A stretch of 64,000 bases of DNA from contig QKHS01000094.1 of NCBI GenBank assembly GCA_003249955.1, positions 1-64,000 of the forward strand, read 5' to 3'. How positions within the stretch are numbered: position 1 is the first letter of the stretch; each line of letters begins with the position of its first letter. Of this stretch, positions 10,006-19,165 are shown piece after piece. The DNA is from Bacteroidales bacterium (GTDB lineage Bacteria > Bacteroidota > Bacteroidia > Bacteroidales > ML635J-15). The notes beneath the pieces are model-generated. The model ran no database searches, was not told the origin of the DNA, and worked only from the letters and a program-made list of their open reading frames with translations. Position numbers and translations under genes: made by a program.

Positions 10006-10532
10006 AGCTTCTGTTTATACCTTTCTGAATACTGTTTATAAACGGAATCTTTCAACTCCTGAATTTCATCCGCCGTTGCCCGAACGCCAGTTCCATGCTT
10101 CTTAAGAATTGCCGGTGTAATATCAAATAATACATTTCTATCTTCACACTTTTTTAGATAGTCTTTAACTGTTGTAATTACTCTGGCGGGATTTCCTCCA
10201 ACAACTACACCTGCAGGAACATCTTTTGTAACAACGGCACCCGCACCGATTATTGCACCATCGCCTACTTTTACGCCTGGCAATACTACAGCATTTGCCC
10301 CGAGAAATACTTTGTTCCCGATTATGGTTTTTTCAACTCTGGACTTTCCACAATGTGTAATTGTGCTGGCATCATGAGCCAATATTACTGAGCCTGGAGC
10401 AGAAATAAAGCCTTCGCCTATAACAACTAATTCGTCCAGAGTATCAATATTTGTATTCATACCTTTTGGATAATCGGGAGAAGGGCCTTTAGCCATTCTT
10501 ACCAAAATTTTGAAAATTCTGAGTATTCTCAT
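10002..10532 (-). CDS. Hexapeptide-repeat (LbH) acyltransferase
   Basis: This 176-residue left-handed beta-helix protein has imperfect hexapeptide repeats from about residue 30 ([16 protein letters not shown]) to 120 ([20 protein letters not shown]), ending with the usual NPARVI motif of serine- or sugar-acetyltransferases. It probably acetylates a sugar hydroxyl or amine in the cytoplasm. Both ends overlap its neighbours by four bases, so it is translationally coupled to the C5-epimerase-like gene upstream and the glycosyltransferase downstream. The acceptor is unknown. It is distinct from the NeuD-like enzyme in the same operon, which carries an extra N-terminal domain. Confidence 0.88.
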   Translation of the reverse strand: MRILRIFKILVRMAKGPSPDYPKGMNTNIDTLDELVVIGEGFISAPGSVILAHDASTITHCGKSRVEKTIIGNKVFLGANAVVLPGVKVGDGAIIGAGAVVTKDVPAGVVVGGNPARVITTVKDYLKKCEDRNVLFDITPAILKKHGTGVRATADEIQELKDSVYKQYSERYKQKL

Positions 10533-11467
10533 TTTTTTATTTTACTTTTAATTTTCACTAATCTGGGCTGAATTCTATACATTATTTTGGTTAGGAACCT
10601 ATGGAAAGGGTTATTTAAATTCTTTTCCCACTTAATTGCATACCTGTTAAAAATTTCTTTGCCGGTTAATCTGTACATTATTTGCATCAATGGGATATGC
10701 ACATTCTTTTGATAATAGTAACTTACCAATTGCTTCTTGCCCTGATCATAAACAGACCAATACCAGACATCATATCTTTGTAAATTATTCTCAAGTGTTT
10801 TAACACAATTATCCCAAACTTCTTTAACGTCCTGCCGATTGCTTATCCGGTAATAATCCATTAATCCAAACATAGAATAAATAAATCCGTTTAAAACATA
10901 AGACGGTTTTTCCGTAGGATATTCTTCAAACCAGATATTTCCTTCTTTATCAATTCTTTTAAACCCACCTTCTTCATAATCAATATTAAAAGAATTAAAT
11001 ATTTTGCCGACAGTGTCAAAATATTTCTGATCTCCTGTTAATAAATATGCCCTAAGATACAAAGAAATCGCTTGCCCCTGATACATACCGGATATCCATC
11101 CATCCGGAAGATTATACTGATTATTTCGAAAACTACGAAATACATAACTATCATTAAATAGTTCTTTTTTATTATCCAACCAGTTTATGCATCTCAAAAA
11201 TTTCTGTGTATATGATTCTACTTCAATATCTTTTACGATAAATTCATAGCAAATCATTGCATACTGAATAATAGTCACAATATAATAATAACGTTTATTT
11301 TCTCCTTCGACACAAAATGGGATTCCGTTTTCGTCGAGCCTGGCAAAAACTCCATTTTCTATATGCACTAATGAAGGTGCAATGTCCTGATAATAACCCC
11401 TCAGCTTATTATCAAATGCTATTTCCCCAACCCCTAAAACAATATCATTATCAACGCCAGCCATCAT
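10529..11467 (-). CDS. D-glucuronyl C5-epimerase-like protein
   Basis: The 312 residues match the C-terminal catalytic domain of D-glucuronyl C5-epimerases, which convert glucuronate to iduronate within a polysaccharide. Recognisable blocks are [20 protein letters not shown] near 118-137, a Gly- and Phe-rich segment, and [28 protein letters not shown] near 180-207, which holds the Tyr-rich active-site strip of the family. No signal peptide is visible, so it would act on lipid-linked intermediates in the cytoplasm, unlike the Golgi-type enzymes. It sits between two transfer genes with four-base overlaps at both ends. If the function holds, the glycan contains a uronic acid. The alternative is another alpha/alpha-toroid sugar-binding enzyme. 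Confidence 0.75.
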   Translation of the reverse strand: MMAGVDNDIVLGVGEIAFDNKLRGYYQDIAPSLVHIENGVFARLDENGIPFCVEGENKRYYYIVTIIQYAMICYEFIVKDIEVESYTQKFLRCINWLDNKKELFNDSYVFRSFRNNQYNLPDGWISGMYQGQAISLYLRAYLLTGDQKYFDTVGKIFNSFNIDYEEGGFKRIDKEGNIWFEEYPTEKPSYVLNGFIYSMFGLMDYYRISNRQDVKEVWDNCVKTLENNLQRYDVWYWSVYDQGKKQLVSYYYQKNVHIPLMQIMYRLTGKEIFNRYAIKWEKNLNNPFHRFLTKIMYRIQPRLVKIKSKIKK

Positions 11468-12591
11468 CTGATACTATTATAAACATTTATAAATTCCGGA
11501 ATTATACTTTTCCATGATGCAAATTTATTCAAACTGTCACTGCCTCCGGATATTTTTAATTTATGTAACTCAAGATTATCAACAATGCTTACAAACTTCT
11601 CCGGAAAAGAATCTAAACTGCTGCTAAAGAACAAAACATCAAAATCTGAATAAAATCCGTAGGGTAACCAATCTCCTGCCAAAACTACATTTCTGGCAGC
11701 AAACGCTTCCTTTATCGAACTTGCCTGAGTGTCTGTAGATTGCAAATTGACCATAATATCTGAGATAATCCTGCTTTCGCACAACTCAATATCCGACAAC
11801 CTGTTCTCAAACAGAATATAATCAAAATCAGAGCTTACAATTCTGTTTTTAAGAGTTTGATAGTAATCTGATTTTTTATCAATTCCGTAAGTTAACGGAA
11901 AAAGTAAAACAAGTTTATGCCGGATGTCTGAGTCAACACCTTCCAATATATCCAGAAACAAAATATGTTGCTGAACCGGATTTGCACTATAACCAACTGT
12001 AACGACAATTTTATCCTCAGGGATATTATATTTTTCTCTTAAACTTTGCTTTGTATCCTCCGACCACATTCCCATAATAAAATCGTATCGGGCCGACCCA
12101 AACTGGTTATTATGTATTTTATCCTCATTACCCGGGAAATAGCTTAAAAACTCTGATGTCCAGTTTTTACCCAAAACTATGGCCTTTGAATTATCAAATA
12201 TCTCTTTCTGGATTAATTTCTCGGATGTATTTGCCCGTAAAACATCTGATCCAAATGGAGTTGCAATAATTTTATCATTATGCCTGCTTAGAAACTTCAT
12301 ATATCTGGCATAATAAAACCCGCACCATTGGATATCTATCACATCGTCTTTCCCTATATATTTTCTTATTATTCGTTTTCTGAATAATCTACGATATACT
12401 TTTTTTGCAAAACCTTTAAAAATGTACGGAACGAGATTATGAATTTCACCATTCTCATCGTAATATAAGAACTCCCAGATGTCAAGAGCAACCACTTCCA
12501 GTCCTTCATTCCGCAACCCGGTAATTAATTCGGCTGTACCCGGATGCCAGAACGGTATAGGCGTTAAAATATTTATCTTTAATCTATTCAT
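11464..12591 (-). CDS. Glycosyltransferase, GT-B type
   Basis: This 375-residue protein appears to be a GT-B glycosyltransferase. The N-terminal half begins INILTPIPFWHPGTAELI and contains ATPFGSDVLR near 116-125, a motif often seen in GT4-like enzymes. The C-terminal half carries VTVGYSANPVQQH followed by a region rich in acidic residues typical of the donor domain, including SSIKEAFAAR near 303, which resembles the position of the EX7E motif. It overlaps the C5-epimerase-like gene by four bases and the CBS/nucleotidyltransferase gene by eight. Donor and acceptor cannot be assigned. Confidence 0.75.
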   Translation of the reverse strand: MNRLKINILTPIPFWHPGTAELITGLRNEGLEVVALDIWEFLYYDENGEIHNLVPYIFKGFAKKVYRRLFRKRIIRKYIGKDDVIDIQWCGFYYARYMKFLSRHNDKIIATPFGSDVLRANTSEKLIQKEIFDNSKAIVLGKNWTSEFLSYFPGNEDKIHNNQFGSARYDFIMGMWSEDTKQSLREKYNIPEDKIVVTVGYSANPVQQHILFLDILEGVDSDIRHKLVLLFPLTYGIDKKSDYYQTLKNRIVSSDFDYILFENRLSDIELCESRIISDIMVNLQSTDTQASSIKEAFAARNVVLAGDWLPYGFYSDFDVLFFSSSLDSFPEKFVSIVDNLELHKLKISGGSDSLNKFASWKSIIPEFINVYNSIR

Positions 12592-13633
12592 TTATCAGTT
12601 TAAGGTACTCTTTCCATTCGCCAATGTCTGTCCATGAATTCTCGCTGACAGGAAAAACCCCGACGCGTCTGTTTTCAACTTGTAGTTTTTCAATCAGACT
12701 GGTAATATGATAGAAAGTATCTTTAGGGATTTCGTTAATTAAATGTGGCTCAAGAATATATAGCCCGGTATTAATGTAGAATGTTATCTCGGGTTTTTCA
12801 GTTATTGAATCAAGAATTCCGTCTGCTTTTGTTTCGATAGTACCATATGGAATTTTATAAGATTTAAGAGCTGCTACAACTGTTAATTCGTTATTATTCT
12901 CACGGTGATATTTTAATATTTCCGAGTAATCTTCATCAATCATAATATCACAATTGGTAACAAAAAACGTCTCTGTAATAGCTCCGTCAAGCAAGTGTAA
13001 ACTTCCGGCTGTCCCCAGAGGTTTAGCCTCTTCAAAAAATACTGAATTGTATTTTATCCCGGCCTGATTGTTCAAATAATACTTAATCATCTCTGCACGA
13101 TAATTTACAGAAATGTAAAATCTTGAACAATCATATTCGCAGAAACTGTCCATTATGTCCTCCAGAATTGTTTTATCTCCTATCGGGATTAATGGTTTGG
13201 GAATAACATTTGTCAATGGCTTAAGTCTTGTTCCTTTGCCCCCAGCCATAATAACAACCGGCAATCCTAAAGATTCTTTCAGTTTAGCTTTTTGCCCTGT
13301 GATAATATCTTCCCAATATATAATCTTTTCAAGAAATCCGTCTTTATCGATAACCGGCATCGCTTCTGTACGTAACTCAATCATCCGTTTCTTAATCTCT
13401 TCATAAGAATCGGTTGAGTTTGCAACTGTTATTATTTCCCTCATAATATCCGCAACCGGAGAATCTAGAGATTTTTTGTTTATAATTGCCCGTTGAATAT
13501 CTCCAAGACTTAAAACCCCGATAAATTTTCTATCTTCTGTTACAACAAAAAGAAGTTTACGCCGGATTTCGTCCATTAGCTTTAATGCCGCTATTACGGT
13601 TATTCTGGAAGAAATAATATCCTTTTTATCCAT
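12584..13633 (-). CDS. CBS-domain sugar-1-phosphate nucleotidyltransferase (PtmE-like)
   Basis: Residues 1-115 form a CBS pair (GVLSLGDIQRAI and MPVIDKDGFLEKIIYWEDI). Residues 125-349 form a nucleotidyltransferase with AGGKGTRL at 130-137 and the lysine motif PKPLIPIG near 146-153. This fusion is the layout of Campylobacter PtmE, which activates glucosamine-1-phosphate as GDP-glucosamine for legionaminic acid, and of related enzymes in sialic-acid-like clusters. Here it sits five genes downstream of a LegB-like dehydratase in the same operon, supporting production of a nucleotide-activated amino sugar. The nucleotide cannot be read from the sequence. The CBS pair may sense an adenine nucleotide (family knowledge). 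Confidence 0.85.
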   Translation of the reverse strand: MDKKDIISSRITVIAALKLMDEIRRKLLFVVTEDRKFIGVLSLGDIQRAIINKKSLDSPVADIMREIITVANSTDSYEEIKKRMIELRTEAMPVIDKDGFLEKIIYWEDIITGQKAKLKESLGLPVVIMAGGKGTRLKPLTNVIPKPLIPIGDKTILEDIMDSFCEYDCSRFYISVNYRAEMIKYYLNNQAGIKYNSVFFEEAKPLGTAGSLHLLDGAITETFFVTNCDIMIDEDYSEILKYHRENNNELTVVAALKSYKIPYGTIETKADGILDSITEKPEITFYINTGLYILEPHLINEIPKDTFYHITSLIEKLQVENRRVGVFPVSENSWTDIGEWKEYLKLINE

Positions 13634-13639
13634 CGCTTT

Positions 13640-14275
13640 TTATTTTTTAATTCTACGAGCCGGGACTCCTACATAAGTTCCTGGTTCCGAAATATCTTTT
13701 GTGACGACAGCACCGCTTCCGGTACGCACAAAGTCACAAATTTTAACATCATCATTAACAGTAGTCGATATCCCGATGTTACAACATTCTCCGATTTCGG
13801 AACGGCCTGCAATTGAAACTGTACCGGATATCATAGTGTGCTTCTTTACCCGTGAGTCGGTAACATAACTCCTGATCTGAATAAAGACATCGTCTTCAAT
13901 CACAGAATCAAGATATAGTATGCAAAACGGAAAAACCACGACTCCTTTTCCTATTTTTGCAGTTGAGTCAACCAAACATGTTGAATGAATAAATGTTGCA
14001 AACGGAATTGTATTTTCGAATCTTTCAAAAACAGCTTTTCTATATTCCATTCTCGTAAACCCAACAGCATTTATCAATTCATCAAAAATCTTATTTTTAA
14101 AGCATTCCTCAATATCATCAAGTCTGCCAAGTACCGGATAATGATTTAATATAACACCAGTGTCAGTAAAATCATCAAAATAACCTGCAATTTCAAACTG
14201 ACCGTCTTCAACCATATAATGGGCAATATGCCTTGCCATCTCACCCGATCCGATAAATGCAATCCGTTTTTTCAT
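13640..14275 (-). CDS. NeuD/PglD-like sugar O- or N-acetyltransferase
   Basis: This 211-residue protein has an N-terminal Rossmann-like domain (RIAFIGSGEMARHIA, about 1-80) followed by left-handed beta-helix repeats (about 85-195) ending GSGAVVTKDISEPGTYVGVPAR. This is the arrangement of PglD, which N-acetylates UDP-4-amino sugars, and of NeuD. The position next to a LegB-like dehydratase and a DegT aminotransferase makes acetylation of the resulting 4-amino group the likeliest job. A catalytic His of the PglD type probably lies near residue 117-140 (IHSTCLVD and following), but I cannot fix it without alignment. It is six bases upstream of the CBS-nucleotidyltransferase gene. Confidence 0.82.
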   Translation of the reverse strand: MKKRIAFIGSGEMARHIAHYMVEDGQFEIAGYFDDFTDTGVILNHYPVLGRLDDIEECFKNKIFDELINAVGFTRMEYRKAVFERFENTIPFATFIHSTCLVDSTAKIGKGVVVFPFCILYLDSVIEDDVFIQIRSYVTDSRVKKHTMISGTVSIAGRSEIGECCNIGISTTVNDDVKICDFVRTGSGAVVTKDISEPGTYVGVPARRIKK

Positions 14276-14277
14276 TT

Positions 14278-15456
14278 TTATTCTATAATTAGCTTCATGA
14301 AAGAAAAGATATAATCTTTCAGTTTAAACAACTCTTCTCTGTTTTCTTTTTGTAAAATCACATATCCATACCTGTCCGGTCCGAATTTTATTTTAGGAAC
14401 ACGACTGCCTTTTTCCAGAAAGAACTTAAATTCTATAACACCGGGAAGAGATTTCAAATGTTCATAATCAGAAATTTCCTTTACTGTTCCCTCCGGGAAT
14501 TCAAAATAATATATTCCAGAGGCCATTTTTCCGGATGAGCTTAAGTTCGGTTCTTTTCCTAAAGTAATATCCAAAGCAGCTTGCTCCATATTGATCCCTG
14601 TAGATAACGGAACCAGATGCGAGCAAATATAATCACCAGCCATTCTGCCACTCGCTTCCAGAACCTTTATTTCATCGCCGTTAACTAATATTTCGCAATG
14701 CGAAGCACAATTTTCAAAACCAAATGCTACTGACATTTTATGAACAAGTCTCTCAATTTCCTTAAATTTTTCCTCGCTAAAAAGTGATGGATGTGTTAAT
14801 TCCATTTCACAACGATAAGGCAGTTCTGTCATAACTTTATCTGTTATCTGTAACAGTTTTGTTTTGCCATTATAGTGCAATGACTCCAGACTATATTCTT
14901 TGCCATAAATAACCTCTTCGCATAATATAGTATCTCCTTTGGTAAATCTTTTCGCATCAACGAATGCGATTTCTGCATCCTGTCTGTTGTAGCAAATAGT
15001 AACACCTCTACTGCCTGAATTATCTCTGGGCTTTAATACCAAAGGGTAATTCATATCATCAGATAATTCGCTGATTAACTTATATTTTGCACATGGAATT
15101 CCGTTTTTGACAAAAACCTCTTTCATCTTTAACTTGTCCGTGCAGTTTCTGGCAGAGTCTTCGCTAATACAACCTATGCCATATTTAGCCGCAACCCTTG
15201 CCATCATTACCAATGGTTTGTCGGTAGCAACAGTAATGATATGTGTAATTCCGTGTTTCTCAATTACATTACAGGTTCCTTCATAATCCTGTCCATCTAC
15301 CACCTCAAATGCATCACAATAATTTTGCCCTGTTGCCGCCGGGTTAGGATCAATTACAACTGTGAACAACCCTGCTGACTTACAAAGCTTTATCAAAGTC
15401 AACTGATCGTTTCCTCCCCCAAAAATCAATATTTTCACACTTGAATTTTCCATCAT
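14278..15456 (-). CDS. ATP-grasp ligase of unknown substrate
   Basis: This 392-residue ATP-grasp enzyme has an N-terminal preATP-grasp fold starting VKILIFGGGNDQLTLIKLCKSAG, a nucleotide-binding core with LVLKPRDNSGSRGV near 145-158, and the acidic metal-binding segment ending IKVLEASGRMAGDY near 265-280. Such enzymes join a carboxylate to an amine through an acyl phosphate. In a sugar cluster the natural guess is attachment of an amino acid or other acid to a sugar amino group, but no substrate is visible. It overlaps the DegT gene by four bases and is two bases from the acetyltransferase, so all three are co-expressed. Related ATP-grasp proteins also occur in Campylobacter and Leptospira glycan loci (general knowledge). 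Confidence 0.82.
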   Translation of the reverse strand: MMENSSVKILIFGGGNDQLTLIKLCKSAGLFTVVIDPNPAATGQNYCDAFEVVDGQDYEGTCNVIEKHGITHIITVATDKPLVMMARVAAKYGIGCISEDSARNCTDKLKMKEVFVKNGIPCAKYKLISELSDDMNYPLVLKPRDNSGSRGVTICYNRQDAEIAFVDAKRFTKGDTILCEEVIYGKEYSLESLHYNGKTKLLQITDKVMTELPYRCEMELTHPSLFSEEKFKEIERLVHKMSVAFGFENCASHCEILVNGDEIKVLEASGRMAGDYICSHLVPLSTGINMEQAALDITLGKEPNLSSSGKMASGIYYFEFPEGTVKEISDYEHLKSLPGVIEFKFFLEKGSRVPKIKFGPDRYGYVILQKENREELFKLKDYIFSFMKLIIE

Positions 15457-16595
15457 TTTCTCAAATTACTAATAATACTTTTTAATGTTTCGCATATGTA
15501 CCTTACTTCTTCTTCTGTAAGTGATGAGTACATAGGAAGAGTAATTTCATTATCCGCAACATATTCTGAAAGCGGAAGATTTGAAGTAAATTCTTTGTAA
15601 ATCGAAAACTTATGTATTGCCGGATAATGAACAGATGTCTGAATACCATTTTCGTGCATTTGATTTCTTACTCTATCCCGAAATTCAGAATCTGAATTTT
15701 TTAAAACAACCGGCATAACATAGTTTGATACAAATTCATTGTTCTCTGCAAAAGGCAATATTACAGGATCATAATCACTCAGATATTTCTGATACATTGC
15801 TCTTACAATCTGTCTTTTATGCAAATCCGGCAACAATTTATCAAGCTGAACAATGCCAATTGAAGCCCGGATATCATCCAATCTGAAATTATATCCTAGT
15901 TCCACGACATCATATACTGTTGCATGCCCTGATGCCCGTTGATAAGACATAGTTGTCATTCCATGCGAACGTAACAGCCTTGCCCTTGCACCAAGTGTCT
16001 CAGAATCAGTAACCAACATGCCGCCCTCTCCGGTACTTATGTTTTTATTTGAAAAAAAACTAAAACACCCGACATCTCCTATTGTTCCAAGTTTCTTCCC
16101 TTTATACTCAGATAATGGACCGTGACAGGCATCTTCAATAATTTTTAAATTATATTTTTTTGCAAGCAGAAGTATTTCATCCATTTCTGCCGAAAAGCCG
16201 GCCATATGAACAACAAGTATTGCTTTGGTTTTTCCGGTAATTAACGGCTCTATATTTTCGGCACAAATATTTATATGGCTCAAACTCTTTATATCACAGA
16301 ATACCGGAGTTGCGCCCACATATCTTATACTATTTACAGAAGCTACAAATGTTAAAGACGGGCAAATAACCTCATCACCTTCTTTAATGTCGAGCACTTT
16401 CAATGCCAAATGTAAGGAGTCTGTACAGTTTGACAAACTAACGGCATATCTAACGTCAAGCATTTCTGAAAATTTTCTTTCAAAAATTTCACATTTAGGC
16501 CCCGTGGAAATCCATTTTGAACGCAAGGTTTCTAACACAGCTTCTTCCTCTGTGTTATCAAAATTTAACTTAAATAACGGTATTTGATAATTCAT
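15453..16595 (-). CDS. DegT/DnrJ/EryC1 PLP-dependent sugar aminotransferase
   Basis: This 380-residue aminotransferase transfers an amino group, usually from glutamate, to a keto sugar nucleotide. The PLP lysine is expected at residue 184 in SFFSNKNISTGEGG, and EDACHGP near 154-160 holds the cofactor-binding Asp. The C-terminal part with LGYNFRLDDIRASIG is standard for the family. The LegB-like 4,6-dehydratase lies immediately upstream with one base between, so the expected product is a 4-amino-4,6-dideoxy sugar nucleotide (LegC- or PglE-like role). It differs in sequence from the second DegT enzyme of the operon (22165-23298), implying two separate amino sugars. Confidence 0.9.
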   Translation of the reverse strand: MNYQIPLFKLNFDNTEEEAVLETLRSKWISTGPKCEIFERKFSEMLDVRYAVSLSNCTDSLHLALKVLDIKEGDEVICPSLTFVASVNSIRYVGATPVFCDIKSLSHINICAENIEPLITGKTKAILVVHMAGFSAEMDEILLLAKKYNLKIIEDACHGPLSEYKGKKLGTIGDVGCFSFFSNKNISTGEGGMLVTDSETLGARARLLRSHGMTTMSYQRASGHATVYDVVELGYNFRLDDIRASIGIVQLDKLLPDLHKRQIVRAMYQKYLSDYDPVILPFAENNEFVSNYVMPVVLKNSDSEFRDRVRNQMHENGIQTSVHYPAIHKFSIYKEFTSNLPLSEYVADNEITLPMYSSLTEEEVRYICETLKSIISNLRK

Positions 16596-16596
16596 T

Positions 16597-17571
16597 TTAA
16601 ATATTATAAATATTTGCTTTATATCTTTTTAAATTTTCTTTGTCTAAAAACCAATTTATTGTTTCCGTCAAGCCATTTTCAATTGAATACCCTGTTTTAA
16701 AACCGGTTAAGGCTCTGATCTTTGAATTATCACCCCAAAGTCTAAATACTTCAGAGTTTTTTGGTCTTATGCGATTTGTATCTTCAACAAATTTTACATC
16801 AGATTTCATTATTTTTGCAATCAGTTCCAGAGTATCCCTCATTGAAATTTCGTAATTGCTGGCAATATTGATTTCTTCTCCAATAGCATTTTTACAATCA
16901 GCAATTTCTATAAAGCCTTTACATGTGTCTTTTACAAAGGTAAAATCTCTGGTTGGTGTTAAATCGCCCAGTTTTATTTCTTTTATTCCGGATGCTATCT
17001 GACTGATAATTGTGGGAATTATAGCTCTTGCAGATTGTCTTGGGCCATAAGTATTAAACGGACGAACAATTGTTACGGGCAACTCAAAAGCATTGTAAAA
17101 ACTCATTGCCATTGCATCAGCCCCGATTTTTGATGCAGAATATGGCGATTGCGGTTGTTTAGGGTGTTTCTCGTTAATAGGGACGTACTGAGCTGTTCCA
17201 TAAACTTCACTGGTAGATGTTGCCAATATTCTTTTAACATTGCTGTCTTTCGCCGCCTGACAGATATTAAGTGTTCCCCTTATATTTGTGTCAACATAAG
17301 AGTCAGGGGCAACGTAAGAATACGGTATTGCAATTAATGCTGCCAGGTGATAAATTACATCAATATCCTTAACAATCTGCCTGCAAAAGTTAGCATCCCG
17401 GATATCTCCGCTTACAACCTCAAGATTTTCATGTTTAATACCTTCGAGCCAACCCCAGTTGTTGAACGAATTATAATATGATAACGCTCTGACTTCATGG
17501 TTATGATCAAGTAACATTTCTGTTAAATGAGAACCTATAAAACCATCCGCTCCTGTTACAAGTATTTTCAT
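16597..17571 (-). CDS. LegB-like NAD-dependent 4,6-dehydratase (extended SDR)
   Basis: This 324-residue extended short-chain dehydrogenase has the NAD loop GADGFIGSH at 7-15 and the active-site pair Tyr144/Lys148 in SPYSASK. The TSTSEVYG motif near 118-125 is characteristic of 4,6-dehydratases. Stretches such as YYNSFNNWGWL, HLAALIAIPYSY, PFNTYGPRQSARA and LGDLTPTRDF match LegB, the GDP-N-acetylglucosamine 4,6-dehydratase of Campylobacter legionaminic acid synthesis, as I recall it. It would make the 4-keto-6-deoxy sugar used by the adjacent aminotransferase. No NeuB-type condensing enzyme follows, so the end product is probably the amino sugar itself rather than a nonulosonic acid. Confidence 0.85.
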   Translation of the reverse strand: MKILVTGADGFIGSHLTEMLLDHNHEVRALSYYNSFNNWGWLEGIKHENLEVVSGDIRDANFCRQIVKDIDVIYHLAALIAIPYSYVAPDSYVDTNIRGTLNICQAAKDSNVKRILATSTSEVYGTAQYVPINEKHPKQPQSPYSASKIGADAMAMSFYNAFELPVTIVRPFNTYGPRQSARAIIPTIISQIASGIKEIKLGDLTPTRDFTFVKDTCKGFIEIADCKNAIGEEINIASNYEISMRDTLELIAKIMKSDVKFVEDTNRIRPKNSEVFRLWGDNSKIRALTGFKTGYSIENGLTETINWFLDKENLKRYKANIYNI

Positions 17572-18486
17572 TTATTTCTTAATTTTATATTTTAATTCTT
17601 TATTTAGTAAAGAAAAGAATTTATACGGAGATTTTAAAAAAGATTTAAAAAAGAATCCCACTGCTTTATTTCTAAGTCCTCTTTCTTTGCAAACATATGC
17701 ATAACGGAATGCTTTAAACGAATAATACCTTTTGCTTATCTTTCTGTACTTCCCGTTATAAACGTTGCTAATAAGTGCAATATAGTTGAGCATTTTTTGC
17801 ATACGTTCTGTTTTAGGAGAGCTCCCGTCAGCGGTAACGGAGCCTTCGTGTTTCCTATATACTGACATAGTATCATCTAACCCGAAAATTTTTCCTTTTT
17901 CAAATGCCGTTGCAATTATAAAAACGTCTTGTTGCAACATATGTTTATGTGTTGCATACTTAAGATAATACGGATCTTCAACCAATGATCTGTAAAACAT
18001 TACGGTGGAAGTTGCTATAACCCAATCCTCCCAAACATTTGAAGGTGTATAGTCCCCGGATCTGTACGTTTCTAAATAGCTCTTTTCGGTATTCTCGCCT
18101 TCAAAAACCTGCTCAATATTATGAAAGCATAGTGAATACTGTGGATTGTTTTCCAAAAAATCGACTTGCTTTTGTAATTTATGAGTATCTGTCCAATAAT
18201 CATCGCCATCACATTGTGCTATATATTTACCGGTACATTTTGCAAAAGTTGCCGCATAATTCTTTATTAAGCCAAGATTTTTCTCATGTTTTAAAACTAT
18301 TATTTTACCGGGATACTGTTTTTCATATTGTTCGCAGATTGACATTGTAGAGTCCGTACTACAATCTTCTCCAATTATAATATTATAGTCAAAATTACAT
18401 TCCTGCATCAAAATACTATCTAAAGTTTTTGGCAAGTGCTTTTCCTGATTGTATGTTATTACTGCTACGGATACCAGAGTTGTCAT
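17572..18486 (-). CDS. GT2 family glycosyltransferase
   Basis: This 304-residue GT-A glycosyltransferase starts LVSVAVITYNQEKHLPKTL, with GEDCSTDSTM near 39-48 for nucleotide binding and QCDGDDYW near 91-98 as the DXD metal site. The C-terminus is short and basic, without a clear membrane helix, so it acts at the inner face of the membrane. It follows the LegB-like gene's upstream neighbour with no spacing problems (start overlaps the SDR stop by four bases). The donor could be one of the amino sugars made by the neighbouring enzymes; this is only an inference from position. Confidence 0.9.
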   Translation of the reverse strand: MTTLVSVAVITYNQEKHLPKTLDSILMQECNFDYNIIIGEDCSTDSTMSICEQYEKQYPGKIIVLKHEKNLGLIKNYAATFAKCTGKYIAQCDGDDYWTDTHKLQKQVDFLENNPQYSLCFHNIEQVFEGENTEKSYLETYRSGDYTPSNVWEDWVIATSTVMFYRSLVEDPYYLKYATHKHMLQQDVFIIATAFEKGKIFGLDDTMSVYRKHEGSVTADGSSPKTERMQKMLNYIALISNVYNGKYRKISKRYYSFKAFRYAYVCKERGLRNKAVGFFFKSFLKSPYKFFSLLNKELKYKIKK

Positions 18487-19163
18487 AATTTTAAATATTT
18501 TCTCAACAAATTTTCCAGATAAAATTCTTTACTTATTGCAAGATCGTCAAACAGATCTCCTGACAATTTAGTATCATAATAAAATTTTGCTCCTTTACTA
18601 ATAAGTTCAACGTTTGCAATTTTGCCAATCACTTTTTCGCAACAACGAATAATTTCCCGAATGCTAAATTCCTGCGGGTTAACCAAAAATATTGTATCAT
18701 TTATAATATTCTCATTCAAAACCTTATTATACATTAACATAAAATGGTCAATATCCAGTATGTTTCGGAATGCATTAGCCCATACTTCAATTTTATCTCC
18801 TCTTATTATTGAATTACAAAGATATGGTAAAATTGATTTTTCCGGAGCTAATGCTCCAAATAAATTACTTTTTCTTATTATTAAGTAGTTATGCGAAATG
18901 TTTTTAACAATCTTTTCCATCGCAGTCTTATGCTGCACATAAATCTGGTCAGACAATGAAGAATCATTAATGCTATAGGTGCTTAAATAAACTATCTTTT
19001 TATCTGCATTTAACTTAATCAGATTCCTTAAGATTTTCTCTTCAAACTGAAAATCCTTAAAATCCGTAGCCTTTGAATCCAGGACCTCCTCTGCAAAAAC
19101 AATTACGTTATTCCTGTCGTACGTCTTAATATGCTCAGCAATAAAGCCATCTCCAACAACCAT
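18483..19163 (-). CDS. Short NAD(P)-dependent sugar reductase/epimerase (SDR)
   Basis: The 226-residue protein opens directly with a dinucleotide loop, VVGDGFIAEH, and has a YVQHK segment near residue 90-94 that would supply the Tyr and Lys of the SDR active site. RKSNLFG and a C-terminal domain follow. It is about 80 residues shorter than usual extended SDRs, mainly through a compressed N-terminal half. No alternative in-frame start is visible upstream. It is wedged between two GT2 genes with tiny spacers. A role as a C3/C4 ketoreductase or epimerase for a deoxysugar nucleotide is likely but unspecific. Confidence 0.7.
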   Translation of the reverse strand: MVVGDGFIAEHIKTYDRNNVIVFAEEVLDSKATDFKDFQFEEKILRNLIKLNADKKIVYLSTYSINDSSLSDQIYVQHKTAMEKIVKNISHNYLIIRKSNLFGALAPEKSILPYLCNSIIRGDKIEVWANAFRNILDIDHFMLMYNKVLNENIINDTIFLVNPQEFSIREIIRCCEKVIGKIANVELISKGAKFYYDTKLSGDLFDDLAISKEFYLENLLRKYLKL

Positions 19164-19165
19164 AT

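Noticed and set aside
12584-17571. Complete legionaminic or pseudaminic acid pathway
   Set aside because: The NeuB-like synthase, the epimerase/hydrolase and the CMP-transferase are not in the window.
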